From Erythrocercus mccallii (lineage: Eukaryota > Chordata > Aves > Passeriformes > Dicruridae), in NCBI GenBank assembly GCA_013397435.1, contig VZRG01000004.1:2360607-2424606 (forward strand): DNA of 64,000 nt, written 5' to 3'. Within the stretch, counting starts at the first letter, position 1. Each line of letters starts with the position of its first letter. This document shows positions 15,201-29,900 of the stretch, piece after piece. Under the pieces are notes generated by a model, which was given only the letters and a program-made list of their open reading frames with translations, was not told the origin of the DNA and did not search any database. The position numbers were made by a program, and so were the translations under genes.

Positions 15201-18200
15201 CAGCACTCAGGTATGGTAGATACACAGCCATGTTTCCACTGCTCTTTCCTGCAGTCTGACAAAGGAAAGCAGGAAACCCACACATCAGGGTGCTTATGAC
15301 CAAATTCAAAACTCATGAATCCTGTTGGATCAGCAAGATCCAAGTGTCCATGTTTATTTTAAAGTGATTTAATGAGGCAGTTTTGAGCAACAGAGAATTC
15401 CCAGTCACATGCCAAAACTAATGTGCTTTAAATGTGCTCCACAAGGCCAGCACACCCATCTGCCCATGGGGATAAGAGAAGTTGTGATCTACACAGATCT
15501 ATATCTTAAGTCTAAATGTCTTGGAGCACTTGCAAAGAGCAAAGATCACTTCCACAGATCTGTAACAGTACTGTGGGCCCCATATTTCTGGGCCTGAGAG
15601 TTGCTAGCACTTCCCAAGGGAAACTTTTCAACAGATTTCCTTGTTTCAAAACAATTTGTGTAAACGATATTTCTTTCTCCATAACAACCTCTCTCCCAGG
15701 TGTTGTTTTGTTGTTTCTGTTACTTAGCCAATGGAGAGAAGTGTCAGTCCTATGGACCAATAATGTGCCTTTTTAGAGCAGCATGTTATAAAAAGGCTGA
15801 ATGAATTGTAAATAAAGCTTTCTGATTTTCTTCTGCCTTCAAACAGGAGTCAAGCATCTTATTTTGTATCATGTTGTGACACAGTACCTCTGTTGCAGTG
15901 TGTTCCTCCAGGAAGTAGTCCCTAAACAAAATTTCTTTCTTGAGACTTCTGTTGAATTATAAACCTAGTCTTAAATATGGAGTTTGTCCTAATTTGGCCA
16001 ATACTGAAAATCAATTGTACTTTGGAAATTTAATAATATTTACTTCTACTCTACAAAAGAAAACAGTTTGCCAAAAAGACAAAATAAGTCTAGAACCATC
16101 TCAGCTAATGTGGTAACTGTTAGTATGGAACAGGAACCTCTCTTCCTGTCCCTGTCTCTACAGGTTTTGCTTAAGGATCCTTCATCTCTATATTCCTTTT
16201 CTGATGTTCTGGGATAAATATTAAGAGCTATTTTATTTTTTACCAGCTAGCTATGACATTCACTTTACAGCTTTGCCAATTTGTAGACAAATCTGAAGCC
16301 ACTGCAGATGTAGTCCTGTCATAGTTCATACTCTAATTCTGACTGATGATGTACTGATAACATGCTGCAGTGTAATGTCAAAATACCAGCCCCAGATGAC
16401 CATTTGGATCTCCTATTATAGCTAGAGGCCCAGTTCAGGCACAAATTCCTTTGTTGTTGACAACTACCTTTAGAGAAACACACTCTACCCTGGGAATTCC
16501 AAATCAGAAAATGGCCTGAGTTTTATATAGGGAAGCAGAGCATAGGAAGGGATCATCAGGTTCAGTGAGCCCAGTTGCCAAACATAAATTACAGTGTAGC
16601 AGATTTCTATTTCAGGAAGATCTGCAGAAAAATCATCCCACAAGACCCTTCTAAGGAAAGCATTTCTTATTGAATTTTCAGGTTTGTTTGACTGCTGAAA
16701 ATATCTTTCTCTATATCAAAAGTAATATAGCTGACAAGTATATACGTGATAGTCTTAAAAATAATTTGTCATCTTCCTTTCTTTGATGAAAATCACTCAT
16801 TTACATTGTGAGGCTTTCAAATGGCAGTTCTGTCTGCAGTTTAATTCTGTTATGCCAGTTATGGTACTGAAAGAAGACTCATATTCTGAGACTTCTTTAT
16901 TTGCAAACTAGTTGGATCCATCTTCAGCACTTTCTTCTTGTTGTGTCTCATGGAGTTTCACAAAAGCTGCAGCTCTCCACAAGCCTCTCTGTAATAACAC
17001 GTTGCAGGTAATTATTGGTTCCTTGGAATGTACTACCCTCTACTTCAAGCCATAATTAAAGGAATCAAACTTTGGAACAGTCTCTGGAAATCTGAAAATA
17101 AGAGTTTAATTTACAAATGTTAGGGTGGAATGGGAATTGAGTGAGCCAAAATCAGCATAGTACAATGCTTACTGGCAGTACTCTCAACAGGGCACCCCTT
17201 TTGTTTTGGCCACCAAGACTTATCCAAGGGGTCTTGTGTGTATATATATGGGGTGGTGAGAACAACAGCAGGTCCTCTCCAGAAAGAACAGAGTGCATTT
17301 ATTATCAAGACAGAAGGCTATTGTTTGAAATTACACGAAGGTCTACTGTCAAAAGGAGAATATTGCCACAGGGAAAACAAATTGTTTCAGACAAGGCCTC
17401 TTCTTATACCTGTTCATCAGTGTGTGCTGAAGCTCACATTTTAAATGAGGATCTGGGGATACGCTTTGTTTAAACAAGTGGACACCTTCAGGGATGTGAA
17501 AGGAAAAGGCTTCTGTTGTGCTTTCTGTATCTATGCCACCTTTATGTTAAATGGCTGATTTCAGAAAACCTCAAAACTTTTAAACAGACTCCTGGCTAAA
17601 TCCAAGTTATAGTTCATCAAGTGTACTTTTAAGCCATTTTTCAAAGTTCTTCAGATATGATCTGTGAATATTTCTTCCTTACCGAGTGCTGGGTTATATC
17701 CAATTCCAATAAAATATTGTCAGCAGTTTTATGGAATGATCTGTACAGACCTGGGAAGCTTCACTATGACATTAGGTGTCATGACAAGATAGGCCCAAAA
17801 AACTGAATAGTGCATATAACCTGGATTGCATTAATTTCTTGGGGGGGTTTTGGGTTTTTTAAAGTTTTAGTATATCTGTGAATTTTTAATGAATTCTCAG
17901 CAATTAAAAGATAACCTTCTTAACCAAAAATGGAGCAAAGTACTTATCTAGATGCTGATTTACAACTAATTCTCTGCTTTTTTTCTTTCACCTACTTCTT
18001 ACTACTACTCACTAGTTCATTTCTTCTTTTGTGCCACTGTCTCTCATTTATATAGTTGGAGGTCATTTTGTCAGTTTTTTAGGATCTAACTCATTTTCTG
18101 TTTCCCCTTCCACTCCACTCCTTTCAGTACTTTTAGGTCATCTTTGAGGTTCAAATCAGAAACCCTGTGACATCATGGCTTCTTCAGATCTCTTTCTTAC

Positions 18201-21200
18201 AGTTTTAAATAAAGTGCTTTAACTTAAAGATTCTTCAGATATGTCTCTCTGTGTTTGGGGGTTTTTTCCCTCCAGTTCATTCACAATATGGAATATCAAG
18301 TATTCATTTTTGTCCCTTCCATTTTCCTTCCTCTTCTTTACAGGATCGAGGTTACTTTTTTTCATAACTTCTTTTTATCCATAAAGTCTCTTACTAATAT
18401 CTAGGATGAAATATCCTCTCCAGTGCATCAAGCATCTTCTCATACTCTTAGAATTTCTCCCAATACCTTTCTGTAAAAATATTTTTGCTTAGAAATTTAG
18501 GGTTGTATTTGTAATAGAAACATGCACAGAAGGGAAAATTTCTATCACTTTGTCTCAACATCTTGATTTTCTTTTCCCTTATTTTCTATATCCTGTGACA
18601 GGAGGGAAGATTAAGGACTGATTCCCTAATCTGCTATTTCCTCCTGAAAAGGGGTGATTTAACAGAGGAAAACAAGAATTTGGGGTGATGGATTCCAATA
18701 TCCAAGTCATTGTTTTGACCCTGGGCAAGAATCTGGGTCTCTGTTTCCTACATCACAGCTAAATGTCCAGGTCCACAGAATTATTTTGGATTGCACATCT
18801 ATCCCTGCATCACCTTTTTCCATTTCTCCCTCCCATTTTTGGTCTGCACATTTTGAAGGGCGTGAAACCCCCTGATTCTTCGGGACTGGAAAAGCAGTCC
18901 CCACGTTCACTGTGCTTCTTTCCTGGCATGAAAATCTCACCTCTGTGATAAAGTGGGTAACCTAGAGTAATTAATTTCTGAACTGGCATCAGAACTGCTG
19001 GTTATATTGGCAAATGGGCATTGTTTCTTGTGGTTTCCATGTCTGACCCCAAGGAACTGGATAACTCTGCTCAAATGGAGGAAAATGTGTAGTCATTTCT
19101 TCCTTGATCACCGACACCTGATTACAAAGGTCAGGATGATAACATCAAGGCAATTCACATGAAGCTGTTTTAAAGATGTTTTCTATTTCCTCATAACATA
19201 TTCCATTTCCTTTCGGAAAGGTCAAAGCACAGAGAATGAGGGAATAAATGAGCACTATGCTAATAAGCTTCCTGGAGCTATCATTTACATTAATTGCATG
19301 TTTACTCTGCCTCCTTTGGGTATGTTAACAGACAGACGTGAATTTCACAGGGAATTTTACCTCTGTAAGTAATAACATGAGTGTTATATGAGAAGGACTA
19401 GAAAATAAAGTTGGAATAAGTAAAATCTCTATAGTTATAAAGCAGCAAAATGGCAGATGTCTATGGTTTTCTTCTAACATCTGACATCCCCACACCCACC
19501 TCAGGCTGTAGTTCTCCTATATCAATGTCTGGAAAACCTAGCATTTTCATCCACTATAATTTAAGTGCTGCTAATGATTGCTGCTTTTAGAGATTTTACC
19601 AAATAACTGAGAAGAGATATTCCTAATCTTTTTCTTTGGGAAGCTGCTCCGAAAAGAATAATGATCATTAATGTCTGTTTACCTGTGATTGTCTTGGGAG
19701 GCTTACCTCCTTCACCATTCCCATGCTCTACTCACCTAAGTAATTACTGATTTCAGTGGAGCTAGTTATGGGAGAGAGGAATCCAACACTCTGCCTTGCA
19801 GAGGGACATCCAGAATTGGTCCCGTGTGGCCAGAGTTAATTTTCTTCCCTGAGTTTTCAGGCTTCTCCCACTGTTGTACCACTCACAACTCTTCCCATTT
19901 GGAGTCTTTCACTTGCTTTTTGAGCTTTGTAAGAAAATTAAGAGAAATGCTACAGAAACAGGCTCTTACAAACCCTTTTCCCAGTGCTATTGCAAGCACT
20001 GGGAAATATTGTTTACTTTCCTGCTGCATCTGCACCTGGTTTCAAGCAAAACCTCTTCAGCCCCAGATGGTCAATTTTTAACACTGCTCACAGCAGGAAG
20101 CAATAGTTTGACAACTGACTCCTTGGTACCATCACTGTTTCTGCATAAAATTGAGAGCTGCCCAGCAGAAAGAAAATACTAGGAGAAGAAAATGAGACAT
20201 AAGCAGCTCCAAAGTTCAAACAAGAAAAGAAGTTGGGGACTGTAAAGTGGAGAGCACTGATCTAAATGTATACATTTACATATGGAGATGTCAAATCCAA
20301 AATAATACATAGGTTAATTCCTGTTAGCAACAATTTACTGACTTGTGTTAAGGCAGTAGGAGGCTGAAAGTACTTGTTCCTCTAACAGAAATGCCAGGCA
20401 AAATCCCCATATATGATTTTCCCCTACCCCTGGAGGAGACACAGGATGAAAAGCAAAATGGTCACCTGTGTTCAGGCAACACCTTTGTGTTTCTGTGGGC
20501 ACAGGGCAAAGCACAGGCTGGTGGCTTGGCTGGTGGCCTGGCTGGTGGCCACAGTCTACTGTCCTTCTGCCCTCTATAGAGCTCCTGCTAGGTGAAATGG
20601 CAGGAATGGACATCTTCATATGATTTCCTATTTTCTAGTATACAGTTTTAAAGTGTTGTAGGGTATAGGAAAATTAATTACTACGTAAGAAGTATAAAAC
20701 TATGCTATGAAGTAACAGACAAATTTCAGTGCAAAATTTGACGTGTATTTATTTGTTCATTTTTAATGTTCTGCAATCATTTCAGGCAGCATATACCTTA
20801 TTGGTATAGCATTCTCATAGCTGTAATATTTATATATCCACATGTGCAACACTTGTTTGTGTAAGCCTCATCCAAGTGTTAAAAAAGGACCTCACAATAC
20901 CTCTGTGCTCTGCTAAGTACTTGTCTGACCACAAACACGTGCAGAATGAGGGGCTGAATGTCTGGCCAAGTCCACAGGACACTCCAGTGGCAGAACACAG
21001 CCGTTACTGACACCAGTTAATGTATGGTCATTCCAGTTTTTCACTGGTTTCCATCTTTTAGATTTAAGAGCATTAAAAACAATATCACCTCTCTTTTTAC
21101 AGACCACATGGAGCACTACAAGCTTGCCAGTACAGCCCCTCCATCAGCTGAATATTGTACAAACACTGTGTATGAAAATATGAAGTGAGAGATCTTTTCT

Positions 21201-22201
21201 TCATGGTCTTTTCAGGTGCCAGTAACAGTGTCTAGTAATTCAGCTACTGTCTTCCTGTTTGTGATGATGAAATGGGATCAATTGATGTTTCCGTATGATG
21301 TCACTTATCTTGAAAATTGTTTAAGAAAAGTGGTTCTCATATTTTTTACTGCAGCTGATTCAACCTTCCAGTATCTTAGATTCCCTACTAGAGACAGTTA
21401 AAGGTGCAAGGGGAAAAAAAATGGAGTTTAGGCAGAATAGTAAGGGATGAAGCCTCCAGCTTTTTCATCACCAGATATGCTAAGCAGAAGGAGGGTCTAT
21501 GAGGGATTTGCAGCGAGTTAGGAAAGGAAGACCTTGGCATTATTTAACTAGGTATGATCACTACATTCAAGGCATAAATTGGCAGAAGCTATTGGGAGGA
21601 GACTGTAACAGCCTGGCTCACAGTACTGATGTCTGCAGGAGGAAAATGGCTATCCACAGGCAAACATCTGTCAGCAGAAGTCCAACAGAAGATACATCTT
21701 CATTCATAGTTTGATTCTTCTAATTCTCTACAGGGATTTGGGTTTAATGCCAGATTATAGCCCTGTATTTTACAATGCCAGTATAACATTTTAGTAGTTG
21801 TTTTTAATGTAAGAAAGAAGTTAGAATGTTCCAGTGGAAACTATGATGGGAAAAATAGGCATAGCAAAAGTAAAGCTGTTTGAACTCTCCTAAATAGTGC
21901 AGAGAACTGAACCACAGTTCAGAGGTATTATAGAAGGGTTTATTGGTATTGCCTTCAGGAGGGAAATGGGGGAAAGTTTTCTTGGTTGCATATTCATAAG
22001 ACTTAAAAAGTGTTCGGGTTTGATTTGCTCTAAAGTTATGCTGTGTTTGATTGGCTTAGAAACTGTAACGGGAGAAAAAAAAGTAGAAATTCCATCCTGC
22101 TTTAGTCACTGCCCACTCCGAGCTTCCCTAATGACTTCCAGATGTATTCTTTTTATGCTATTGTTTTGACACAGTTTCCAGACAACTTTTGGGTCTGTTC
22201 A

Positions 22202-22202
<1 letters not shown>
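9261..22202. other. Intergenic, no gene seen
   Basis: About 13 kb of AT-rich sequence without a recognisable exon or transposon. It has an A/C-rich low-complexity patch at 13940-13985 and a 12-bp minisatellite at 20516-20550. The longest open frame (10084-10581 +, 165 codons) has no domain, shows no splice-site structure and starts in a non-coding-looking context. I treat it as chance. Confidence 0.6.
20516..20550. repeat. 12-bp minisatellite, 3 copies
   Basis: Three consecutive near-identical copies of GGCTGGTGGCYT, the last lacking one base. It is small, local and unattached to any element I recognise. Confidence 0.9.

Positions 22203-22243
<41 letters not shown>
22203..22243. repeat. Poly-A run, 41 bp, followed by A/G-rich tract
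   Basis: An uninterrupted run of 41 adenines followed by an A/G-rich stretch to about 22272. It could be a mononucleotide microsatellite or the tail of a retroposed sequence. There is no AATAAA in the roughly 40 bases before it and no recognisable gene upstream, so a microsatellite is favoured. Confidence 0.9.
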
Positions 22244-22246
<3 letters not shown>

Positions 22247-23252
22247 AGAAAAGAAAAAAGGAAGAAGGAAAAGCTCTGCCCTCCCCTCTCTTCTAACAGA
22301 AAACAGATTTCACTCTGGTTATATAAATGTGTGATGAGCTGGAGAGTTAAAATGCCTGTTGCTTTCTCTCTTCAATCTCCAGGAAAATTTCTGATATAAA
22401 GTGAAAGAAAAATACTCCTTGTAGGGAAAGAGTTGAAAACAGTTTCTATAGAATCTATTGATATTTATATAAATACCACGAAGTTGAATAAACTAAAAAA
22501 CATTAATTCTACAAACATAAATCTCTCCACCACATTATAGTTTGTATGCTGCTGTCTCTGCCCTGTTGAGCTGTCTAAAGCAAATCATCTTGCCTCTTAA
22601 CGCCTCAGTTTCCCCCATGTGAAATGGAGACAATGGTGCTTAGCCATAGTATCAAAAATTTCTATGATCTGCAGATGGAAGTCACCTTATAAGGTCAAAA
22701 CATCCTCTAACACACCTAAGGGGTGACACAAGAGTTGTGATGCATTTGCTAAGCTGGAGAGCAAAACAACAGTCCCTCTCTCAGTGGTGTGTTTAATGCC
22801 TACGTAAGACTGCCAAGTATTGTATCTGTAAGGTACTCTGTTCCCTTTGGAACAAAATAACATATTAGTGCTAAGAACCTCTGTCTCTGAAAGCCAGCAA
22901 AACTGCCTCCTCCTTAGGCACCTCACCAGCCCTACCTTTTCAGAGGATGAAACTCAGGATGCCTTATTCTATGTCTTTTAAGAGAATTCCACCATTCCTC
23001 TACTCAGATTTTCCTTCTTCCCCTAACATGTTGTCCACATCAAAATGTCCACCCCCAGAGTGGCTGTGTCTTTCAGCCCTCCCATCCATGACAAGAGAAG
23101 AAGAGGCATTGCCACATCTTGTGAAGAAGATATCCTTTCATCAGTCCTAGACTGTCTCGAGAAGTCCGGGGTTTAGGTGCTGGCATCTTCTTCACCAGCA
23201 GAAATTCTTTGGCTACCAAAAACCCCACGGAGTTTCTGCTATGAGCAGGGAC
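22244..23252. other. Intergenic, no gene seen
   Basis: About 1 kb between the poly-A run and the second CR1 copy. Small open frames occur on both strands but none is recognisable. Confidence 0.6.
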
Positions 23253-23965
23253 ACCTTCAACCTAGATCAGGTTGCTCATCCATCCAACCTGACCTTGAAT
23301 ATTCCCAGGGATGGGGTATCCACCACTCCTTTGGGCAACCTGTTCCAGTGTTCCTTCACTCTCATCATAAAAAGTTTCATCCTTCTATCTAATCTGAATA
23401 TACCCTCTTTTACTTTACAGCCATTTTCCTTTCTTCTATCACTGCAGGCCCTGCTGAAAATTCTGTCTCCATCTTTCAAACCTCCTTTAAGTACTGGAAG
23501 GCCACAATAAGGTCATTGCAGAGCCTTCTCTTGCCCGGGATGAACAATCCAACTCTCTCAGCCTTTGAGAGAGTACTCCATCCCTCTGATCATCTTGTTG
23601 GCCTCCTCTGGATCTGCTCCAACAAGTCCATGTCCTTCCAGTGCTGGGACCCCAGAGCTGGGTGCTGTGTTCCAGGTGGGGTCTCTCTCACCAGAGCAGA
23701 GCAGAGGGGCAAAACCTCCCTCTCCCTGCTGCCCACGCTGCTTTTGGTGCAGCCCAGGACACTTTTGGCTTTCTGGGCTGTGAGTGCACATGGCTGGGTC
23801 ATGTCCAGCCTCTCACCCACCAGCACCCCCAGGTCCTTCTGGGCAGGGCTGCTCTCAATCCCTTCATCCCCCAGCCTGTGTATCAACATACCTGGGATTG
23901 CCCCAGTCCAGGAGCAGCACCTTGACTTGGCCTTGTTGAACTTCATGAAGTTCACAGTGGCCCAC
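23253..23965 (-). mobile_element. CR1-type LINE fragment, antisense
   Basis: The minus strand carries the CR1 3' portion. On the + strand it reads through ACCTAGATCAGGTTGCTCATC, GGGATGGGGTATCCACCACT, GGGCAACCTGTTCCAGTG, TTTAAGTACTGGAAGGC and CTGATCATCTTGTTGGCC, and ends near GGCCTTGTTGAACTTCATGA. All follow CR1 order. It lacks the extreme 3' end (the first 50 or so bases of the reverse complement) and is truncated at the 5' side. The 183-codon + frame and the 169-codon - frame here are by-products of the element. The minus frame is a decayed end of the CR1 polymerase ORF with stops. Confidence 0.93.
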
Positions 23966-26900
23966 TCCTCAAGATACATAATTACCCTGAGGCTAATTGC
24001 TTTGCGTTTCAGAGATACTTTAAGCAGCAGTAGCCTAGATGGTCTCCACGCAGCAAACACATTTTGAGAATCAACTCTCTCGATTATAAATTCTTGCATA
24101 TCATTATTATATGTAAAAGTAAAACCAGCTGCTCCTGATAAGCTGGGAGAAGGGGAGTACTTGGGAAAACTGTCTCTAGAAAACTTTCAAAGTATTGGCA
24201 AGAATTAGACTAGCTAAGGAATTTAGCAACCAATTTTTGCTTAATTTTAAGACTAGCAGTAGAATAGATGGATCTGTCTGTACTGAGGTACTGAGAAAGA
24301 ATCTACTTCAGTATTCAGCACACTAACCAAGTGCAAGTCAAAGACCAATAACTCTCAGCAGGACAACAAAATGGTAACAAAGGCAATTTTGATTAATGAG
24401 TTTATGAGTTTATATTAGACAGAGAAGATCTATGACAGTTCTTTATTAAATAAAATATTCTAATAAAAGCAACATTAAAATTACTTATATTTCTCTGCCA
24501 TGAGAATATCTAAAATGGTACAGAGAACACTAAAAATTTTAATTGGTAAGAAGAAAAGAACATTGCCTCCCTCTGCAACTGCTAGCACTAATCTGGATTT
24601 AAAATGAAATCTAGGTAATAGGGACAGATATTTCCTGAGGAATTGGTTTAATAATTCCTTAATCCTAGTAAAATATACTCTTTATTATTTATTTAAATTA
24701 TAAGGCTTTGAACCTATATTTTACTGTTTCTTACAATATCTCAATATCTATGAAACAAAAACATTCTCTTTGCCCTAGAAATACAGATAAGGATACATCT
24801 TTGGATTCACAACGAAGACAAAGTGTGTCTATACCAGAACACCAGACGTGCCCAGAAGGATTCTGTACACAGACATGAGCTGTCAGGTACTGGTTCTGGG
24901 CCAGAAAACCTTTTTTGAGCACTGTGTTGCATACAAGGATGATTTTGAGGCTGATACCTGCAATAGGCACTGTACCTCACAACTGTTTGTCAGACTATGA
25001 CCTGGCATGGGCCAAAAGCAGCCCAGGGGCCATTGTGACAAAATAGACCATTCATAGTGCCCATGGAGACCTCCTGTTTAACTTCACCATTGTGGTCATA
25101 GCCAGCATGGCCCAGATATAAAGGGAAAGATGTGAATTTTGTGCACATCCAAAGCAACACTTGGCAGAAAAGTTTCAGACAGTTTCAAGGCAAAACCAGA
25201 ATCACATCAGAAAATCCATACCATGCCCTTTTATGTGCATATCATTTTGGACATGTGATTCTAAGATTCACTCTTCTTTGCCAGATTCTTCAGTCCTTGA
25301 CCACCAACATTATTGTCATGAAAAGTTCCCAGCTCCTGCCAAGGTCGTGCAATGCTGGGCTGTTTGGGCAGACATTGAAATCACTCTTTTAATAGCAAGC
25401 CCGTTTAAAATTTAAGAAACTCAATCTATTAAATATAACAGAAATGTATGACTGAGAAATGAAAAAGTCAGCTTTATCACTTTACTTCTAATCAAGGGCA
25501 AATATTTCTAGATGAATGCTGACTCATACTTAATATCCATTTAAAATTTCTAAGGAAATTATTTCTGTCTAAAGAGTGGCAGTAGATAACTACCATTAGC
25601 AGAAAGTTGTTCTCTAATAGATAATCCAAGATTTTTGTCTTCTGAAGAAGGAAAAAATCGCTTGTTCTGCCCCAAATGAAGTGTGAGCAACCTTTGATAT
25701 GCAGAAAGAATGCAGTCCATTCAATCTTCATTTCCTCAAAATTAATTTGTTAAACCTCTTCTCTACCTTGTTGAATGACTGCTTGTTCCTTTGCATGCTC
25801 TCACTCTTGGACTCCAATTTGTCCTCTATGCATCTCAGGAGTGAAAAAAGCTAAGACATCATGTGTGTAGAAAAATGAGATTTAACTGATTACACACAAC
25901 ATCTTTATTAATATACTTCTGAATGACAGGAGCAATGCTGCAAAGAGGCTGTGCTATTGACTCACACTCAGTTTAACCTCCTTTGTATTCTCCAGATCCT
26001 TCTCTGAGGTGCTATCACCCACCTAGGTCAACTATTCATTGCATATTTGTGTATCTGTTTGCTTTCCTTCCTAAATTTACTTTGCTAGTGTTTGTTTTTA
26101 TTGAATTCCACGGGTTTGCTCCCTTTCTCCAAGTCAAGATCACTCTGAATCCTAATGATAATGGCTTTCATCCCATGCCCTCACAGTGGTGTCACACAAA
26201 TATTTTCCTGTTCTGTTGAAATATGCCCTGAGAATCCCAGGCAGAGCAGAACTCACATAGAGCTCTTTCAACATTAGAAAAATGCCCTGAATCAAACATT
26301 TATAATGAAAGACTATTTATAGGCCACCATATTTATGACATTGTTTAAGACTGTTCCTCTGCAAGGCTACTTATCCAAACCTAATTTCTAAAACTTGTCT
26401 CCAACTTCTTTTTTCTTCATCCTTTATGAATTCTATCCCTGGTGATTTCTCATGAATAGGGTTCCCCCTCCCTAAAACTGTAAGAATTAAGTGCAGTGAC
26501 ATAATGTAGACTAGATACAGAGGGAGAGTAATTTATTTCATGCAGATTTATCTTTGGCAGATGTTCTTGCAAAATTTTTCTTTATGTCTTCACTCCCTAT
26601 TCATTTGTCTTTTCTTTGGGAAGGGCCTAATGAGAAATCTCATCCCAGAGACAAAAAAGTAACAGCCCCAGGATATGAGTTACCTTTTCACTCATGGCTG
26701 ACCTGATACAGCACTGGCAACTCTGCTAGTTCATGCAGGAAATTGAATTAACTGACTTCCAGAGATCCTGATCAACATACCTGGCTCTGTGAAGTGGTAC
26801 TTTCTACTGCTGGAAAGTTTTTCAAAATTTTTCATGTAAACTTTTTTTTAGTAATTTTTTTTAAATTAGAAAATTTTCCTGATGATTAATAAGTTTTACT

Positions 26901-29900
26901 GTAATACTGGATATTTTTAAACATTTCAGTAATGGTTTTGCTTACAGATTTAAAATAATATTGTTTATCAACCTCTTATCTCTATGTATCATACTATATA
27001 CTGAAAGGATTTTGTAAAAAAGAGCAATTTTAAAAATATTCAAATCCTTCCTTTTTAAGTAAAATAGGTGTTTTTAGAAAAAATGTTGATCACCAAAACT
27101 ATCAGAAACAAAAAGCAGTATGAAAAACTTTTCAAGCCATATGAAACGCCATTTACTAAACTTTCAAAAAGTAGGAAACTCTTCAGCTTTCTTTTAATTA
27201 AAAAAAATAGTTAAAAACTTATTTTACAATATTGTTTTCTCATTTTTCATTGATGATCTCATATTTTCTAAAACCTCAATAATTAAAGACACATACATAA
27301 AAGTTAGATTGCTCTCTAGTTTACATGATCTTGAGCCTTGGTGCACCTCCTCCTCAAGATCCAGGGGGCAGTTTAATAAAGGCTATTCCTAGATTTTGCC
27401 CAGGCTTTGTGCTCAGCCTGGATATGGTCTGTCATCTGTATCTTCCTGACACGTCATGAAGTGAAACAAGCCAGCTTCTCCTAGCAGAGATTCCCCGCAA
27501 GATTCTTTTTATCTTCATCTGCACAGACTGTTTGAAGCCCTGCCTCTGTCCTCCATGTGTTCCACAGTTTATTTTTTCACTCTTTTGTCGCAGATATGTG
27601 AATCAGCTCAGATTAAGTTAAAAAATAATGCAGCATACGGGGTTTATGTTGTGGCAAGGAGCAGGGAAACTTTTTTAGGCATAAAGGGGGGGAGCAGGGA
27701 AGTTTAGACATTTGCCATTCATCAAAACTGCCCTGCCGAGGAGAATGTAGCTCAGGCTCCATGTGCTTTCTGAACAGAAACACAAGCACCTCTATGCTTA
27801 TCTGTGAATTGCTTGTTACTGACTTCATGAGCTCAGTGACAAACTGCATCCTATTCAAGGAATGGAACTGAGAACTCTCCTCTCTCTTTACGTTCTTTCT
27901 TTGTGATTTTTCAGAAATATTGGTACCTCCCTAGCATTATTTTTTACAACTAAGTATCTTTGTATTTAAAAATAGAAAGCTGCAGAGGTGATACGGCAAC
28001 TTCTAACCCACAACAGTAAAGCACAGGCAGAGAGGAGAGGGCAAAATGTCCTTTTGCATGGTGAGAAGGAAAATGTTAAATTTTCTGGTCTTCCAAACAA
28101 ACCCATAGGCTGCAGAAATACCATGGGAAAGAATTTGACAAAATTTATGCTTGTTGGTTAAAGATGCAAGTGCTTTAACAAGAAAACTAGCAGGTCAGGA
28201 GGCAAAGGATTCCCTTCCCCCCTGCTCTGCTTGAATATTTCTTCCAGGGATTTGAGAACTGCAGGATGACGTGGAAAGGAGTAATAAAACCCTTCAAGTC
28301 GCCGGGTGTTCCACAGCCTGGCCTCACTCACAGCAGCTCTAGACACTTTAAAATTAAAAGTCCCACGGAGTCAGTCATCTTGCCTCCCAGCTTCTCCCCT
28401 TGCAGAAAGAGTAGGCAAAAAACGCTGAAAATTTCCCCTGCAAATATCTCAATCTTGCAAGCTTTAATCAAATCATAACAGCATTTTTTTTAAAATGTTA
28501 CTGAGGAACTGCAGTAAACAAAACTCAGATCCTGAGATCTAGCAATTCTCAGTCTCAGTGTATCAGGCTGTGCCGCTACAAAAATTTTCTGTGAAAAGAA
28601 AAATAAGAAGAGAAAGTATTTGTTTTTCTTCCTGACTTCTCAGTTTTGGGGCTTTTTTTTGTTTGGTTTTGTTTTTGTTCAGGGTTTTTTGTGCTCTGTG
28701 GCTCTTAATTTGGAATTGTTGACTCTGGTCTTGTCCTGATGGTCACAGGAGACGTACAACATGCATACCATATAATTGGGAAGCGGTTCAGGAAGCTGCC
28801 ACGTCTGTAGGGCTCCAGCGCACAAAAGGAGGCGGAGGTAGCAGGAATACCTTCTACTTGACGAACTTGGAAATTCTGGTGCCACATCAGCAGAAGCATA
28901 GCCCAGCACGGCACTCTTCAGTCACTGCACAATTGAAAGACATGACAGAAGTGATTCAAGGCACAAAACTGCCCAAAAGCCTGCTAATATCTGCCCTTCT
29001 GCCCCCCTCACATCTCAGCCAGCAGGGGATGGTACACACTTTATACCTCTGTTTACAACAAAGTCCCTAACTCCATTTAGTATGCTGGGAACTTCCTACC
29101 TCTATATCCACAAGCCTCTCAGTTCATTTCTCTGTGAATCAGGGAAGAACTGAGGCACAGAGAGACTGAGGATGTACCAAGACAGTGCGGTACAATTTCA
29201 CATCCATGTACCTGACCTCACTTGGGAGCCAAAGCCTTACAAAGAGAGCCAATGTTGCTCCTACCCTAAGGAGCCCCAGGTCCCGATGGCTCCTGGTCAT
29301 AGAATTAATTCCGGAGCATCTATATGGTGTTGCAACTGCCGTGAAGACATAAATGGCATTCTTAGCTAGCTTTGGTTCCATTGTGCTCACATTCTGAGCA
29401 GACAGCAGACAGGAAACTCAAGCGGTTTTTTGTTCTAGAGGTAGGGAGAGGGACTTTGAGCCACATGTATGAGACACCTGACTTGGGTTTGGGCTCATTG
29501 GGTAGTTTCTTATCAGCCTGGGTTCATTTATGAACACTGAAGTGTACTTGCAACTTGAACTATGAAGAGGCGATCATGACTGTGTTAGCAAGGCCAAACA
29601 GGGACCAGTTATATGGACACTCCTTGTAGGGATAACAGCACAAGCATGAGCATCCCATTTGTCTGCTCAGCCCCTAAAAGTAGCAGAGTAGGAATTAAAG
29701 AAAACCTTTGATTCATGCACCTTTTTAGGTGCATATATCTGAAATAAGAGTGTGTGTTCACAGAGCCATGGCTCTACCTACCTCAGACACGAGGTGTTTG
29801 AGGACAGAAGAACCTGTTGAAATGTCTGCTGTACAAAACATCCTTTGAACTATCAGAGCTGGCATCATATGCTGATTATTAAGATTTATCACCATGTGTA

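Noticed and set aside
22203..22243. Poly-A tail of a retroposed gene
   Set aside because: No polyadenylation signal just upstream, no recognisable coding relic and no obvious target duplication. A simple repeat is more likely.
23516..24099. 183-codon + frame and 169-codon - frame
   Set aside because: Both lie largely within the antisense CR1 fragment. The minus frame is a broken remnant of the CR1 polymerase ORF.
24780..25420. Possible decayed processed pseudogene
   Set aside because: Stretches read open but change frame and strand, and no family could be recognised. Not enough to call.
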